Shown here: positions 27,192 to 38,450 of the stretch, piece by piece
Layout: each line of letters begins with the position of its first letter
Numbering within the stretch: the stretch's first letter is position 1
Source: Marinobacter pelagius
Lineage (GTDB): Bacteria; Pseudomonadota; Gammaproteobacteria; Pseudomonadales; Oleiphilaceae
Assembly (NCBI RefSeq): GCF_900114925.1
Contig: NZ_FOUR01000001.1
Location: 865,369-929,368, forward strand
Direction of reading: 5' to 3'
Length of the DNA stretch: 64,000 nt
Position numbers and translations under genes: made by a program
Notes under the pieces: model-generated
What the model saw: the letters and a program-made list of their open reading frames with translations, nothing else
Told to the model about the DNA's origin: nothing
The model's database searches: none

Positions 27192-28646
27192 TCACTCCGC
27201 AACAGCAAAGCTCGCCTTCGGCCCCTTCAACGGTTCCCGCTTCTCCGCCTGTTCCAGATACGTCCCGATCTGCCCATGCAGCGGATGATTCGGGCACTTC
27301 TTCTGGATAAACGTCAGGAAAGCGGTCGCCTTCTCCCACTGGTTGAGCCCATTGGCCAGGATCTGCGCCACCAGCAGGTACGCCGGGGCCAGCTGGTCAC
27401 TGTCCGGGAAGCGTTTGTGGAAATCCTGGAGCAGCCTCAGAGCGGGTTTGAACCGGCCCCGGTGATACATGGCGCTGGCGCAGCGCACACTCAGTTCCGG
27501 ATCCTCGAGTCGGAAGGTGGGTTCGGCCTCCTGCAGCAGGGTGACGAATCCGGCAACACCCTCACCGTCGTTGCTGTTCGCCAGCCAGTTGAGGATTCGG
27601 GCATGGTAACGGTGCAGCTCCGGGACATCCCGGCGTGCCATCAGCAGCTTGTATAGCTGGGCAACTCTCAGGGCATTGTCCGGGTCCCGTTTCAGAGCTT
27701 CTTTCAGCATGGACTGCACCCGGTCGTAATGGCCGTCCTTGAGGTTCATGTCGATATCGGCATCGAACCGGGCGGTCCTGTCCCTGCTCTGGGCCTGGGC
27801 GAGGGTTTCGCCGTCCTGGACGTCGGCGGCAAAACCCAGTTCCTCCTGGTACTGGAACAGCAGGTAGCCGAGCATGTGGAACAGGATCAGGGTGAAGGTA
27901 CTGTTCAGGAAGCCGGCCAGGGGCTGGGAGAACCACAGAGGGAAGTGGTTCAGGGCGAAATCCTGGGCGGCGCCGGAAGCCAGGGTGAGCAGGATCAGAT
28001 AGCCGTAGAGTAGAAAATAGGGTGTCCCGATGCGGGAAATCAGCAACGCCAGGTTCATGGGGTTCACCGCCGCTCCCACCGAACGTTCCATGGCCAGGAC
28101 CATGATGCTGGCGGGCAGGGCCAGCACCACGAAGGCGATGGCCAGCATGCCGAGGATCGGACCACCCAGCATGGCAGCGGCGCCCACCAGGCCGCCCATT
28201 ACGACAAAGACCAGCAGTTGCAGAACCACGATATCAAAGCCGCTTCCGGTGAAGGCGACAGCCACAGGCGGTGGTTTCAGGTGACCTTCGGCGGTGTGAT
28301 TGATCACCGCATACGTATACTTGAACAGGGCCAGGGCGAGCACAATCCAGATCAGGATGCCGATCAGGTTCGCCGGAGCGATCACCGGCACCAGGGTGCA
28401 GATGGCAATTACGATCAGCGGATCGCTGTGGAACGGATAGCGGAAGAAGGCACCGATCCGGTTCCAGAACGGGACCGCTTCGGTGGCGGCCCCGAGGTAG
28501 CGCATGGCCTTGCTGCAGTGCGGGCAGAGCGCCTTGCGCTGGCGGGTATCGGCATCGGGCATGCAGCGGCTGCAGTAGTGGATCTGGCATTCGCCGCAGT
28601 GCCATTTGGCGGGTTCACCGGGGTGGTAGTGGCAGTCGTGTTTCAC
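27192..28646 (-). CDS. Zinc-ribbon, multi-spanning membrane protein with TPR-like tail
   Basis: 484 residues. The N-terminus has a B-box-like zinc cluster: pairs CHYH, CGEC, CSRC and CPHC within about 45 residues. Several membrane helices (about 75-265, for example VIVIAICTLVPVIAPANLIG and LLVFVVMGGLVGAAAMLGG) form a DUF4013-like region. The final 180 residues are TPR-like (VAQLYKLLMARRDVPELHRY, MYHRGRFKPALRLLQDFHKR). No known function. Its layout of membrane core plus TPR tail mirrors the convergent rhomboid gene, hinting at a shared complex, without proof. Confidence 0.8.
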   Translation of the reverse strand: MKHDCHYHPGEPAKWHCGECQIHYCSRCMPDADTRQRKALCPHCSKAMRYLGAATEAVPFWNRIGAFFRYPFHSDPLIVIAICTLVPVIAPANLIGILIWIVLALALFKYTYAVINHTAEGHLKPPPVAVAFTGSGFDIVVLQLLVFVVMGGLVGAAAMLGGPILGMLAIAFVVLALPASIMVLAMERSVGAAVNPMNLALLISRIGTPYFLLYGYLILLTLASGAAQDFALNHFPLWFSQPLAGFLNSTFTLILFHMLGYLLFQYQEELGFAADVQDGETLAQAQSRDRTARFDADIDMNLKDGHYDRVQSMLKEALKRDPDNALRVAQLYKLLMARRDVPELHRYHARILNWLANSNDGEGVAGFVTLLQEAEPTFRLEDPELSVRCASAMYHRGRFKPALRLLQDFHKRFPDSDQLAPAYLLVAQILANGLNQWEKATAFLTFIQKKCPNHPLHGQIGTYLEQAEKREPLKGPKASFAVAE

Positions 28647-28714
28647 AGCGGGTCGGGTTCCTGGTCCGTCAGAGTCAGGCGGGTCATGATGACAGAACTG
28701 AAAGGGCCGCGCAG

Positions 28715-28733
28715 CTACCTGGTTAACAGGTAG
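28715..28733. promoter_or_regulatory. Palindrome between divergent genes
   Basis: CTACCTG (28715-28721) pairs with 28727-28733 around GTTAA. It is in the gap between the zinc-ribbon membrane gene and the ABC exporter gene, where an operator might be expected. No regulator is identified. Confidence 0.3.
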
Positions 28734-28789
28734 ACTGACAGCCCATAGCGTCCGTATTGAACCGAAGAATTACGGGGTCCGGAGGATTC

Positions 28790-30610
28790 TTGCAACAAAA
28801 TAACCTGCAACAGTCGGCTGAGCCCGCCGGCGGGCATCAGCCCTACCGCTGGCGCGATATCTTCCTGCTGGCACTCAAGCACAAGCCGCGCCTGGTGCGC
28901 GCCAACCTCCTGGCGATCCTGGCAACGGTCATGGCCGTGCCGGTACCCCTGTTGCTGCCGGTACTGGTGGACGAGGTCCTGCTGGACGAGGCAGGACCGG
29001 TACTTCCGGTCATGGATGCCGTCCTGCCTGCCGCGTGGCAGGAGCCTGTGGTCTACATTGGGTTGATGGTGCTGGCAGCGTTGCTGCTCCGGTCGGCCGC
29101 CCTGTTCTTCAATGTCCTGCAATCCCGGGAGTTTTCCAAGGTTTCCAAGGATGTGGTGTTCCGCATGCGCTCCCGCCTGCTGGGCCGGCTCCAGCGCGTG
29201 GCCATGTCGGAGTATGAAACCCGCGGTTCCGGGGCCATCAGCAGCCATTTCATCACCGACCTGGATACCATGGACCAGTTCCTGGGGACCACCATCAGCC
29301 GGTTTCTGGTGGCCAGTCTGACCGTGATCGGTACTGCAGCGGTATTACTTTGGGTGCATTGGCAACTGGCTTTGTTGATCCTGCTGTTCAATCCGCTGGT
29401 GATCTTCGCCACCATCCTGATCGGCAAGCAGGTCAAGGAGCTCAAGCGTCGGGAGAACAGCGCCTACGAGGAATTCCAGGGCGACCTGACCGAAACCCTG
29501 GACGCCATTCACCAGCTCCGTGCAGCGAACCGGGAGAAACACTACCTGCGACTGCTGATCGACCGGGCGCGGGTGGTCCGGGATCATGCCATCCGCTTCC
29601 AGTGGCGCAGTGACGCCGCCACCCGGGCCAGTTTTGCTCTGTTCCAGTTTGGTGTCGACGTGTTCCGGGCTGCCGCCATGGTCACCGTTCTGTTCAGCGA
29701 TCTGAGCATCGGCATGATGTTCGCCATCTTCGGCTACCTGTGGTTCATGCTCACGCCGGTTCAGGAAATGCTGAATATGCAATACGCCTGCTTCGCCGCC
29801 AACGCTGCCCTGGGGCGCATCAACCGTTTGCTGGAGCTGAAGGAAGAGCCGCGCTATCCGGCGCTGGAAGACCCGTTCCGTGGTCACCACACGGTAAGCC
29901 TGACCCTGCGGGACATTCATTTCGGTTATGGCGACGAGCAGGTTTTGCGGGGCATCAACCTGCGTCTGGAGCCCGGTGAGAAAGTGGCGGTGGTCGGTGC
30001 CAGCGGTGGCGGCAAATCCACCCTGGTGCAGATTATCCTGGGCATGTACACGCCCCAGCAGGGCGAGGTGCTGATCAACGATGTACTGGTGCAGCGGATC
30101 GGGCTGCCGAGGTTGCGGGAACACGTGGCCACCGTGTTACAGCATCCGGCCCTGTTCAACGACACCATCCGGCAGAATCTCACCCTCGGCCGGGACAAGC
30201 CGGATGCCGAGCTGTGGGAGGCACTGCGTATTGCCCAGCTCGATACCATGGTGGCGGCCATGCCCGACCGGTTGGATACCGTGATCGGTCGCCAGGGCGT
30301 TCGACTGTCTGGCGGGCAGCGCCAACGCCTGGCCATTGCCCGTATGGTGCTGTCGGATCCGTCCCTGGTGATTCTCGATGAGGCCACCTCGGCACTGGAT
30401 GCCGAGACCGAGTACCAGCTTCACCGGGACCTGGAAGGCTTCCTCAAACAGCGGACTACCCTGATCATCGCGCACCGGCTCAGTGCCGTGAAGCAGGCGG
30501 ACCGCGCCTGCGTGTTTGAGGATGGCCGGATCATCGAGGAGGGGCGGCACGAGGAACTGATTGCACGGGAGGGCATCTACGCCCAGCTCTATGGTCAGCG
30601 ACAGACCTGA
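28790..30610 (+). CDS. ABC transporter, fused membrane and ATP-binding domains
   Basis: 606 residues from TTG 28790, which has GGAGG at 28781-28785; a TTG at 28757 is possible but has no ribosome site. A six-helix exporter domain (about 30-320) precedes the nucleotide-binding domain with Walker A GASGGGKST, signature LSGGQRQR, Walker B LVILDEATSALDAE and H-loop IIAHRLSAV. This half-transporter layout works as a homodimer exporting lipids, drugs or peptides. No periplasmic adaptor or outer membrane gene lies beside it, so type I secretion is not indicated. Substrate unknown. Confidence 0.92.
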   Translation: MQQNNLQQSAEPAGGHQPYRWRDIFLLALKHKPRLVRANLLAILATVMAVPVPLLLPVLVDEVLLDEAGPVLPVMDAVLPAAWQEPVVYIGLMVLAALLLRSAALFFNVLQSREFSKVSKDVVFRMRSRLLGRLQRVAMSEYETRGSGAISSHFITDLDTMDQFLGTTISRFLVASLTVIGTAAVLLWVHWQLALLILLFNPLVIFATILIGKQVKELKRRENSAYEEFQGDLTETLDAIHQLRAANREKHYLRLLIDRARVVRDHAIRFQWRSDAATRASFALFQFGVDVFRAAAMVTVLFSDLSIGMMFAIFGYLWFMLTPVQEMLNMQYACFAANAALGRINRLLELKEEPRYPALEDPFRGHHTVSLTLRDIHFGYGDEQVLRGINLRLEPGEKVAVVGASGGGKSTLVQIILGMYTPQQGEVLINDVLVQRIGLPRLREHVATVLQHPALFNDTIRQNLTLGRDKPDAELWEALRIAQLDTMVAAMPDRLDTVIGRQGVRLSGGQRQRLAIARMVLSDPSLVILDEATSALDAETEYQLHRDLEGFLKQRTTLIIAHRLSAVKQADRACVFEDGRIIEEGRHEELIAREGIYAQLYGQRQT

Positions 30611-30710
30611 GATCCGGGCCGCCGGTCAGCCGGTTCTGTGCCTGCAACTTTCGGTGTCGACCTTGGTCTGATATTCACGGAAATGATCCCGAACATTCAC
30701 CGGCCATTGG

Positions 30711-30740
30711 TTGAAGTCCTGTCATTAGCTGCAATAGTTA
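30711..30740 (+). promoter_or_regulatory. Candidate promoter of acnA
   Basis: TTGAAG (30711-30716) and TAGTTA (30735-30740) with an 18-base spacer, about 44 bases before the ATG. A GGGAGG ribosome site follows at about 30771-30776. Match to sigma-70 is moderate only. Confidence 0.35.
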
Positions 30741-30783
30741 AAGGTAACTTCACATCGCTGAACCTTTTGAAGGGAGGCACCAC

Positions 30784-33546
<2,763 letters not shown>

Positions 33547-33557
33547 GGTGTGAAAGT

Positions 33558-33587
33558 GGGGTCAGATGAAAGCGTTCATCTGACCCC
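33558..33587. repeat. REP-like palindrome (GATGAA arm type)
   Basis: 30 nt with 13-bp arms, 12 bases after the acnA stop. First of a second cluster of three, spaced about 58-62 bases. Confidence 0.85.
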
Positions 33588-33615
33588 GGGTTTACCTCCG
33601 CAGTCGAGCCAAGTC

Positions 33616-33645
33616 GGGGTCTGATGAACGCCTTCATCTGACCCC
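33616..33645. repeat. REP-like palindrome, one arm variant
   Basis: 30 nt. The 5' arm reads GGGGTCTGATGAA instead of GGGGTCAGATGAA, leaving one internal mispair. Second of the acnA cluster. Confidence 0.8.
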
Positions 33646-33677
33646 TGGTTAACCGCTGAGCCCGAGCGAATTCCCCC

Positions 33678-33703
33678 GGGGTCAGATCAGCCGATCTGAC
33701 CCC
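33678..33703. repeat. REP-like palindrome, short form
   Basis: 26 nt, 11-bp arms GGGGTCAGATC and complement, 4-nt loop. It lacks the GATGAA inner arm but pairs through GATC instead. Third of the acnA cluster. The rest of the gap to 33811 shows only the AAGG ribosome site of the next gene. Confidence 0.8.
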
Positions 33704-33811
33704 ATCTTCACGAAGGCCACCTCCAGCCCCTCGTTCACCCCCGTGTCTTGCGAACTGATTTCAGGTAAGCTGCGCCTTTTCCAGCAACCCGTTGAACGAA
33801 GACAAGGTCCC

Positions 33812-34129
33812 ATGGCTGAATCCTCCCGAGACGACATCAAGGCCAAACTCAACCTCGAAACCTCCCGCATCAACTGGCACGAGCTCCAGACTTACTATGC
33901 CCGGGGCCAGGTCGTGCGCGTGGCACCGGAACTGGATTTGCTGGAGGTTGCCGCCGAGCTCACCGCCGACAACAAGGCGCAGTTCGAGCAGTGGATGCAG
34001 AAAGGCCAGGTGGGAGATGTCTCCCCTGACGTAGCCCGGACCTGGTACGATCGCAATGCCGAGCTCTGGGCCGTGGTCGTGGCGCCATGGGTACTGGTTC
34101 AGGACCGGTCGGGCCACGTACTGCACTGA
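33812..34129 (+). CDS. DUF2288 protein
   Basis: 105 residues from ATG 33812 with AAGG about six bases upstream; the open frame to 33743 is outside the conserved part. The pattern LNLETSRINWHELQTYYARG, GDVSPDVARTWYDRNAELWAVVVAPWVLVQ is characteristic of DUF2288. Small cytoplasmic protein of unknown function. Single gene between acnA and lysO. Confidence 0.88.
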   Translation: MAESSRDDIKAKLNLETSRINWHELQTYYARGQVVRVAPELDLLEVAAELTADNKAQFEQWMQKGQVGDVSPDVARTWYDRNAELWAVVVAPWVLVQDRSGHVLH

Positions 34130-34197
34130 CCTGACTCTTTCAGAAATTCCGACGTCCTTTTCAGGATGCTTCCCCGTTATTCCAGCCTGAGGACACC

Positions 34198-35106
34198 ATG
34201 CTCACCGGAGCCCTGCTGATACTGGCACCGCTATTTCTCGGTTTTGCCATTCCCCTGGCCAATCGCCGGCTGATGACGGTCATCCATTACACCGTCGAGA
34301 CGCTGGTGTATTTCATCCTGGCGTTACTGGGCCTGGGGCTCGGCCAGATGGAGGGATTGGCGGCCCAGTTGGGCAACATGGCGGTACAGGTCACCGCCCT
34401 GGTGGCCGTATTGTTCCTGGCCAACATGGCCGGCCTGTGGCTGTTTCACCGCTGGCAGCCGATGAAAGTGGAGCGGGATGACAGTGACGGGCGGCCCGGT
34501 TACCGGCGTCTGTTCCTGGCCGGGCTGAAACCTCTGGTGGCGGTGATCGCCGGGCTGGTTGCCGGCTATTTCCTGTTGCCGACCCTGCCCATGACCGACC
34601 AGGTGGCCACCTGGGCACTGATGCTCCTGCTGTTCCTGATCGGTCTGCAACTGCGCAACGCCGGGCTTTCCCTGCACAAGCTGCTGATGAACCGGCAGGG
34701 GTTGGGCATGGCCCTTTCGGTGATGGTCAGCTCGCTGGTGGCGGGTGTGTTGCTGATTCCCGTCCTCGGGCTGCCCTGGCATGACGTGCTGGCCCTGGCA
34801 TCGGGGTTTGGCTGGTATTCCCTGTCGGGCATTGTCGTCGGCGATGCCCTAGGCCCTGCCTGGGGTGGGGTTGCTTTCCTCAACGACGTGCTCCGGGAGA
34901 TCATCGCCTTAGCGATCATCCCCCTGTTGATTGCCTCAAGGCCCGCAATGGCGATCGGTTATGGCGGTGCAACGGCAATGGATTTTACCCTCCCGGTGAT
35001 TCGCAGTAGCGGTGGTCTGGCATGTGTGCCGGTGGCCATTGCATCGGGATTCCTGCTCTCGTTCCTCTCGCCTGTCCTGATGGGGGTGTTCCTTTCCCTG
35101 GGCTAG
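34198..35106 (+). CDS. lysO: LysO-family lysine exporter
   Basis: 302 residues, about eight hydrophobic helices. Family stretches include LLLFLIGLQLRNAG in the first half and SGFGWYSLSGIVVGDALG in the second half (DUF340/LysO domain). E. coli LysO (YbjE) exports lysine and its toxic analog thialysine. The lysine-responsive regulation known in some species is not visible here: the 68-base upstream gap has no riboswitch-size space. Confidence 0.88.
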   Translation: MLTGALLILAPLFLGFAIPLANRRLMTVIHYTVETLVYFILALLGLGLGQMEGLAAQLGNMAVQVTALVAVLFLANMAGLWLFHRWQPMKVERDDSDGRPGYRRLFLAGLKPLVAVIAGLVAGYFLLPTLPMTDQVATWALMLLLFLIGLQLRNAGLSLHKLLMNRQGLGMALSVMVSSLVAGVLLIPVLGLPWHDVLALASGFGWYSLSGIVVGDALGPAWGGVAFLNDVLREIIALAIIPLLIASRPAMAIGYGGATAMDFTLPVIRSSGGLACVPVAIASGFLLSFLSPVLMGVFLSLG

Positions 35107-35214
35107 GGCCTATTACCGGCGGTCAATCGGGGTTTTACCGTTGTAATGGCACGCAGTAAGATAATAACCTACAAGAATATGAAGAAAACGTAACGCCTTG
35201 GTCCGGAGTTTCTG

Positions 35215-36174
35215 ATGCACCGCCGCCATTTTCTGGGAGCTTCTCTGGCAGCCGGCCTTGCCGCCCTGGGGCTCCGTGGTTGTGGCGCGTCCAGCCCGAT
35301 CCGGTTCGGAATCCATCCCTGGATTGGCTACGAATCACTTTACCTTGCAGAAGAGTTCGGCTGGCTACCGGCTTCGGTGGAGCTGGTGAAGGGATCCTCG
35401 GCCCTGGAGTCCATGGAACTGCTCAAATCAGGGAAGCTCGATGGTGCCGCGCTGACCCTCGATGAGGCCATACGAGTGCATCTTGAAAGTCCGCAATTGT
35501 TGGTGGTCGGGGTAACCGATGTATCCGTCGGGGCGGATGTACTGGTGGCAAAACCGGAAATCAGGAAACTTGACCAGTTGCGGGGAAAACGGATCGCGGT
35601 AGAACTGGCCGGAGTATCCGGCACCCTGTTGCTGAACATCCTGGACCAGGCCGGCATCGAACGGGACGAAGTGACCGTCATCAATGTGCCAGTCGACCAG
35701 CACGTCGGCCTATGGCAACAGGGAGAAGTGGATGCCATTGCCTGCTATGAGCCGACCGCCTCGATTCTCCTCGGCCTTGGTGGTGCGCGCCTGTTCGACA
35801 GCAGGCAATTGCCTGAAACCATTTTCGATGTGCTGGTGGTGACCCGAAAGTTCGCAGCCCGGGTACCAGATGCTGTTCGAGCGCTGCTGGCGGCGCATTT
35901 TTCCGGCCTTCGCCACCTGGTTCGCAACCAGCATGATTCGGTCTATCGGGTTGCAACCCGTCAGGGGATCTCCCCGGCGGACGTGAGGTTGGCGCTGGCC
36001 TCGGTCATGTTTCCGGATCTGGCCTCGAACCGGCGGTACCTGGCCAAAGATGGTCGTGTCGAGCAGGTTGCCCGCAGTCTTTCCCTGATGCTCGCCCGGG
36101 AGGGCCTGGTTCCGCGAACACTGGAGGTGGAGCGCTTCAGTGACAGCCAGTTCCTGCCCAGGAGCGTCTCGTGA
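35215..36174 (+). CDS. ABC-type substrate-binding protein (NMT1/SsuA-like), probable sensor partner
   Basis: 319 residues. The N-terminus MHRRHFLGASLAAGLAALG is a signal with twin arginines; the following RGCGASS gives a weak lipobox, so membrane anchoring is possible. The body is a periplasmic binding fold of the NMT1/nitrate-sulfonate type (FGIHPWIGYESLYLAEEFGW, SVGADVLVAKPEI, RGKRIAVELAGVSGT). No permease or ATPase gene is near. Its stop overlaps the start of a diguanylate cyclase by four bases (GTGA), so it likely presents a ligand to that receptor rather than feeding a transporter. Confidence 0.85.
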   Translation: MHRRHFLGASLAAGLAALGLRGCGASSPIRFGIHPWIGYESLYLAEEFGWLPASVELVKGSSALESMELLKSGKLDGAALTLDEAIRVHLESPQLLVVGVTDVSVGADVLVAKPEIRKLDQLRGKRIAVELAGVSGTLLLNILDQAGIERDEVTVINVPVDQHVGLWQQGEVDAIACYEPTASILLGLGGARLFDSRQLPETIFDVLVVTRKFAARVPDAVRALLAAHFSGLRHLVRNQHDSVYRVATRQGISPADVRLALASVMFPDLASNRRYLAKDGRVEQVARSLSLMLAREGLVPRTLEVERFSDSQFLPRSVS

Positions 36175-38450
36175 AGCGGTGGATTCTCGGGTACCTGGCG
36201 TTCGCGGCTCTGATCCTGTCCGTATCCGGGACGACACTTGCCCAAGGCTTCCAGGAAGTGCGTTTCGGCATCTATGCCTATCGTCCCGATTTCATCATGA
36301 AGGAGCGATACCAGCCCCTGGTGGATTATCTGACAGGCCGGATCGGTATCCCAGTGAAACTGCAGGTGCTGGACCAGGAGCAGATGCGCGCGGCGCTGGC
36401 CTCCAACCAGCTTGATTTTTTCCTGACCAACCCGAGTCAGTTCCTGGTGATCCGGAGTGAGCGCAGCCTTACCGGGGAGTTGGCGACCCTGGTGCGCAAG
36501 CACGACGGGGTAGCCACAGCCAGTCTTGGTGGCGTGATTTTCACGGCGGCGACGCGAAACGACATCAATGGTCTTTCGGATGTGCGAGGCAGGACCATTG
36601 CCTCGCCCGGGCTTCATTTCCTCGGTGGTTTCCAGACCCAGGCCCTTGAACTGAAAGGCGCCGGTGTCGATGTTCTGAACAATAACCGGATAAAGCTCGT
36701 TCGCAGCCATGATCGGGTGGTCAGGTCCGTGCTCACCGGAGACGCCGACGTGGGATTTGTGCGCACCGGTATCCTGGAGGAACTGATTGCAGATGATCCC
36801 CGTCTGGCAGACCGGATCCGGATTCTCAATCGCCAGAACCTGGTGGGCTTCCCTTACGCCGTGTCCACGCGCCTGTACCCCGAATGGCCGGTCGCAGCCT
36901 TGCCCCATGTGGACAGCGATATCGTACGCCGTGTGGCGTCGGCCCTGTTCGCCATCGAGGAGAACTATCCGGCGGCGCTGAGTGCCGGTATCGCCGGCTT
37001 TGCCCCGCCCGCGGATTACCAGTCTGTTGAATACCTGGCCCGGGAACTCCGTGTCGAACCCTACGATGAGCTGCCGCAACTGACCTGGGGCGAGCTGGTG
37101 GGGCAGTATTGGGGCTGGCTGGTTGCTACCGTGATCCTGGTTCTGCTACTGACCGGTTCCATGTTGTGGTTACGACGCAAGAAGCGCGAACTGGCGGCTG
37201 AGCAGCTCCGGCTCCGGCGTTTGATCCTCAGTTGGCCCCAACCCATGCTGATGCTCCGTGGCGGTGAGTTCGTGGATAGCAATCGCGCCGCCCTGGAGTT
37301 GCTGAGGTATGCCATGCCCCGGTCATTACTGGGCAAGGATATCGCCGCTTTCTCGCCCCAAACCCAGCCTGATGGCGACGTTTCGCGGCAAAAAATCCAA
37401 AGACTGTTGCAGCGGGTGGACCGCGGTGAGGTTGTCCAGGTCGAGTGGGTCTTCAGGCGTTCTGACGGTTCGGAAGTCTGGGTCGACATGACCCTGGCGC
37501 CAGTGCATGACACAGAAGAGCCGCACCCCCATGTCCTGTGTTCCTGGTACGACATCACCGGCCGAAAAGAGGCGGAGCAACGCCAACGCATGGCGGCTAG
37601 TGTGTTTGACCATGCCAGGGAAGCCATTTTCATTACCGATCTCCATGGCGCCATCATCGACGTCAACGATGCCTACGTGGCAATTACCGGTCGAGCGCGC
37701 GCCAACGCCATTGGTCGGCTGCCACCCCTGCCTCTGGAAGAGGGCATCGGTGTATTGGCCAGTGCCCGGTCCCACGGTTTCTGGTCTGGCGAGTTTGCCA
37801 GCAAACGCCAGGACGGTGAGCGTTTCAACATGGCGTTGACGGTAAGTGAGGTCCGTGATGCGCAGGGTGCCATCAGCCACTTCATGGGCATTTTCTCGGA
37901 CATTACCCGGCTCAAGGCCCAGGAGAAAGAGCTTCGGACCTTGGCGCATTATGATCCGCTGACGCATCTGCCGAACCGGGTTCTGTTTACCGACAGGATG
38001 CAGCAGGTCATGGCCCAGGCCCGGCGCCAGGACGATCTGCTGGCGGTGCTCTACATTGATCTGGACCAGTTCAAGCCCGTCAACGACGCCTATGGCCACA
38101 AGGCGGGTGACGAACTGTTGGTGGAGGTCGCCAACCGTATGCGGGCACAGTTGAGGGAGGAGGACACTCTGGCCCGCCTCGGGGGCGACGAATTCGCGGC
38201 ACTGATCGTCAACGTTACAGAACCGGCTGTGCTGGAGAATCTGCTCGCGCGGCTGCTGCACGCCATTTCGGAGCCGGTGCCGGTGGCCGGCCACCTGGTA
38301 CAGGTCTCGGCAAGCATTGGTTTCACCCTTTACCCCCAGGCGGAAGAACTCGATGGCGACCAGCTACTGCGTCAGGCGGACCAGGCCATGTATCAGGCCA
38401 AGAAGCGGGGGCGCAACCGTTACTGCGGGTTTGACAGCGCCGCTTCCTGA
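36171..38450 (+). CDS. Diguanylate cyclase with PhnD-like periplasmic sensor and two PAS domains
   Basis: 759 residues. Signal or first membrane helix (about 1-24), then a PhnD/phosphonate-type binding domain (VRFGIYAYRPDFIMKERYQP, LDFFLTNPSQFLVI) to about 300. A membrane helix (LVATVILVLLLTGSMLW) leads to two PAS domains (starts near SWPQPMLMLRGGEFVDSNRA and VFDHAREAIFITDLHGAI) and a GGDEF domain. The active site is an intact GGDEF at about residue 672. An RxxD inhibitory site (REED) lies five residues before it, so product inhibition by c-di-GMP is likely. No EAL domain. It makes c-di-GMP in response to a periplasmic ligand. The 3' end overlaps the convergent symporter gene by 31 bases. Confidence 0.93.
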   Translation: MKRWILGYLAFAALILSVSGTTLAQGFQEVRFGIYAYRPDFIMKERYQPLVDYLTGRIGIPVKLQVLDQEQMRAALASNQLDFFLTNPSQFLVIRSERSLTGELATLVRKHDGVATASLGGVIFTAATRNDINGLSDVRGRTIASPGLHFLGGFQTQALELKGAGVDVLNNNRIKLVRSHDRVVRSVLTGDADVGFVRTGILEELIADDPRLADRIRILNRQNLVGFPYAVSTRLYPEWPVAALPHVDSDIVRRVASALFAIEENYPAALSAGIAGFAPPADYQSVEYLARELRVEPYDELPQLTWGELVGQYWGWLVATVILVLLLTGSMLWLRRKKRELAAEQLRLRRLILSWPQPMLMLRGGEFVDSNRAALELLRYAMPRSLLGKDIAAFSPQTQPDGDVSRQKIQRLLQRVDRGEVVQVEWVFRRSDGSEVWVDMTLAPVHDTEEPHPHVLCSWYDITGRKEAEQRQRMAASVFDHAREAIFITDLHGAIIDVNDAYVAITGRARANAIGRLPPLPLEEGIGVLASARSHGFWSGEFASKRQDGERFNMALTVSEVRDAQGAISHFMGIFSDITRLKAQEKELRTLAHYDPLTHLPNRVLFTDRMQQVMAQARRQDDLLAVLYIDLDQFKPVNDAYGHKAGDELLVEVANRMRAQLREEDTLARLGGDEFAALIVNVTEPAVLENLLARLLHAISEPVPVAGHLVQVSASIGFTLYPQAEELDGDQLLRQADQAMYQAKKRGRNRYCGFDSAAS

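Noticed and set aside
25546..28646. The rhomboid and palindrome cluster as a mobile island
   Set aside because: No integrase, attachment repeats or tRNA target; the palindromes are dispersed elsewhere too.
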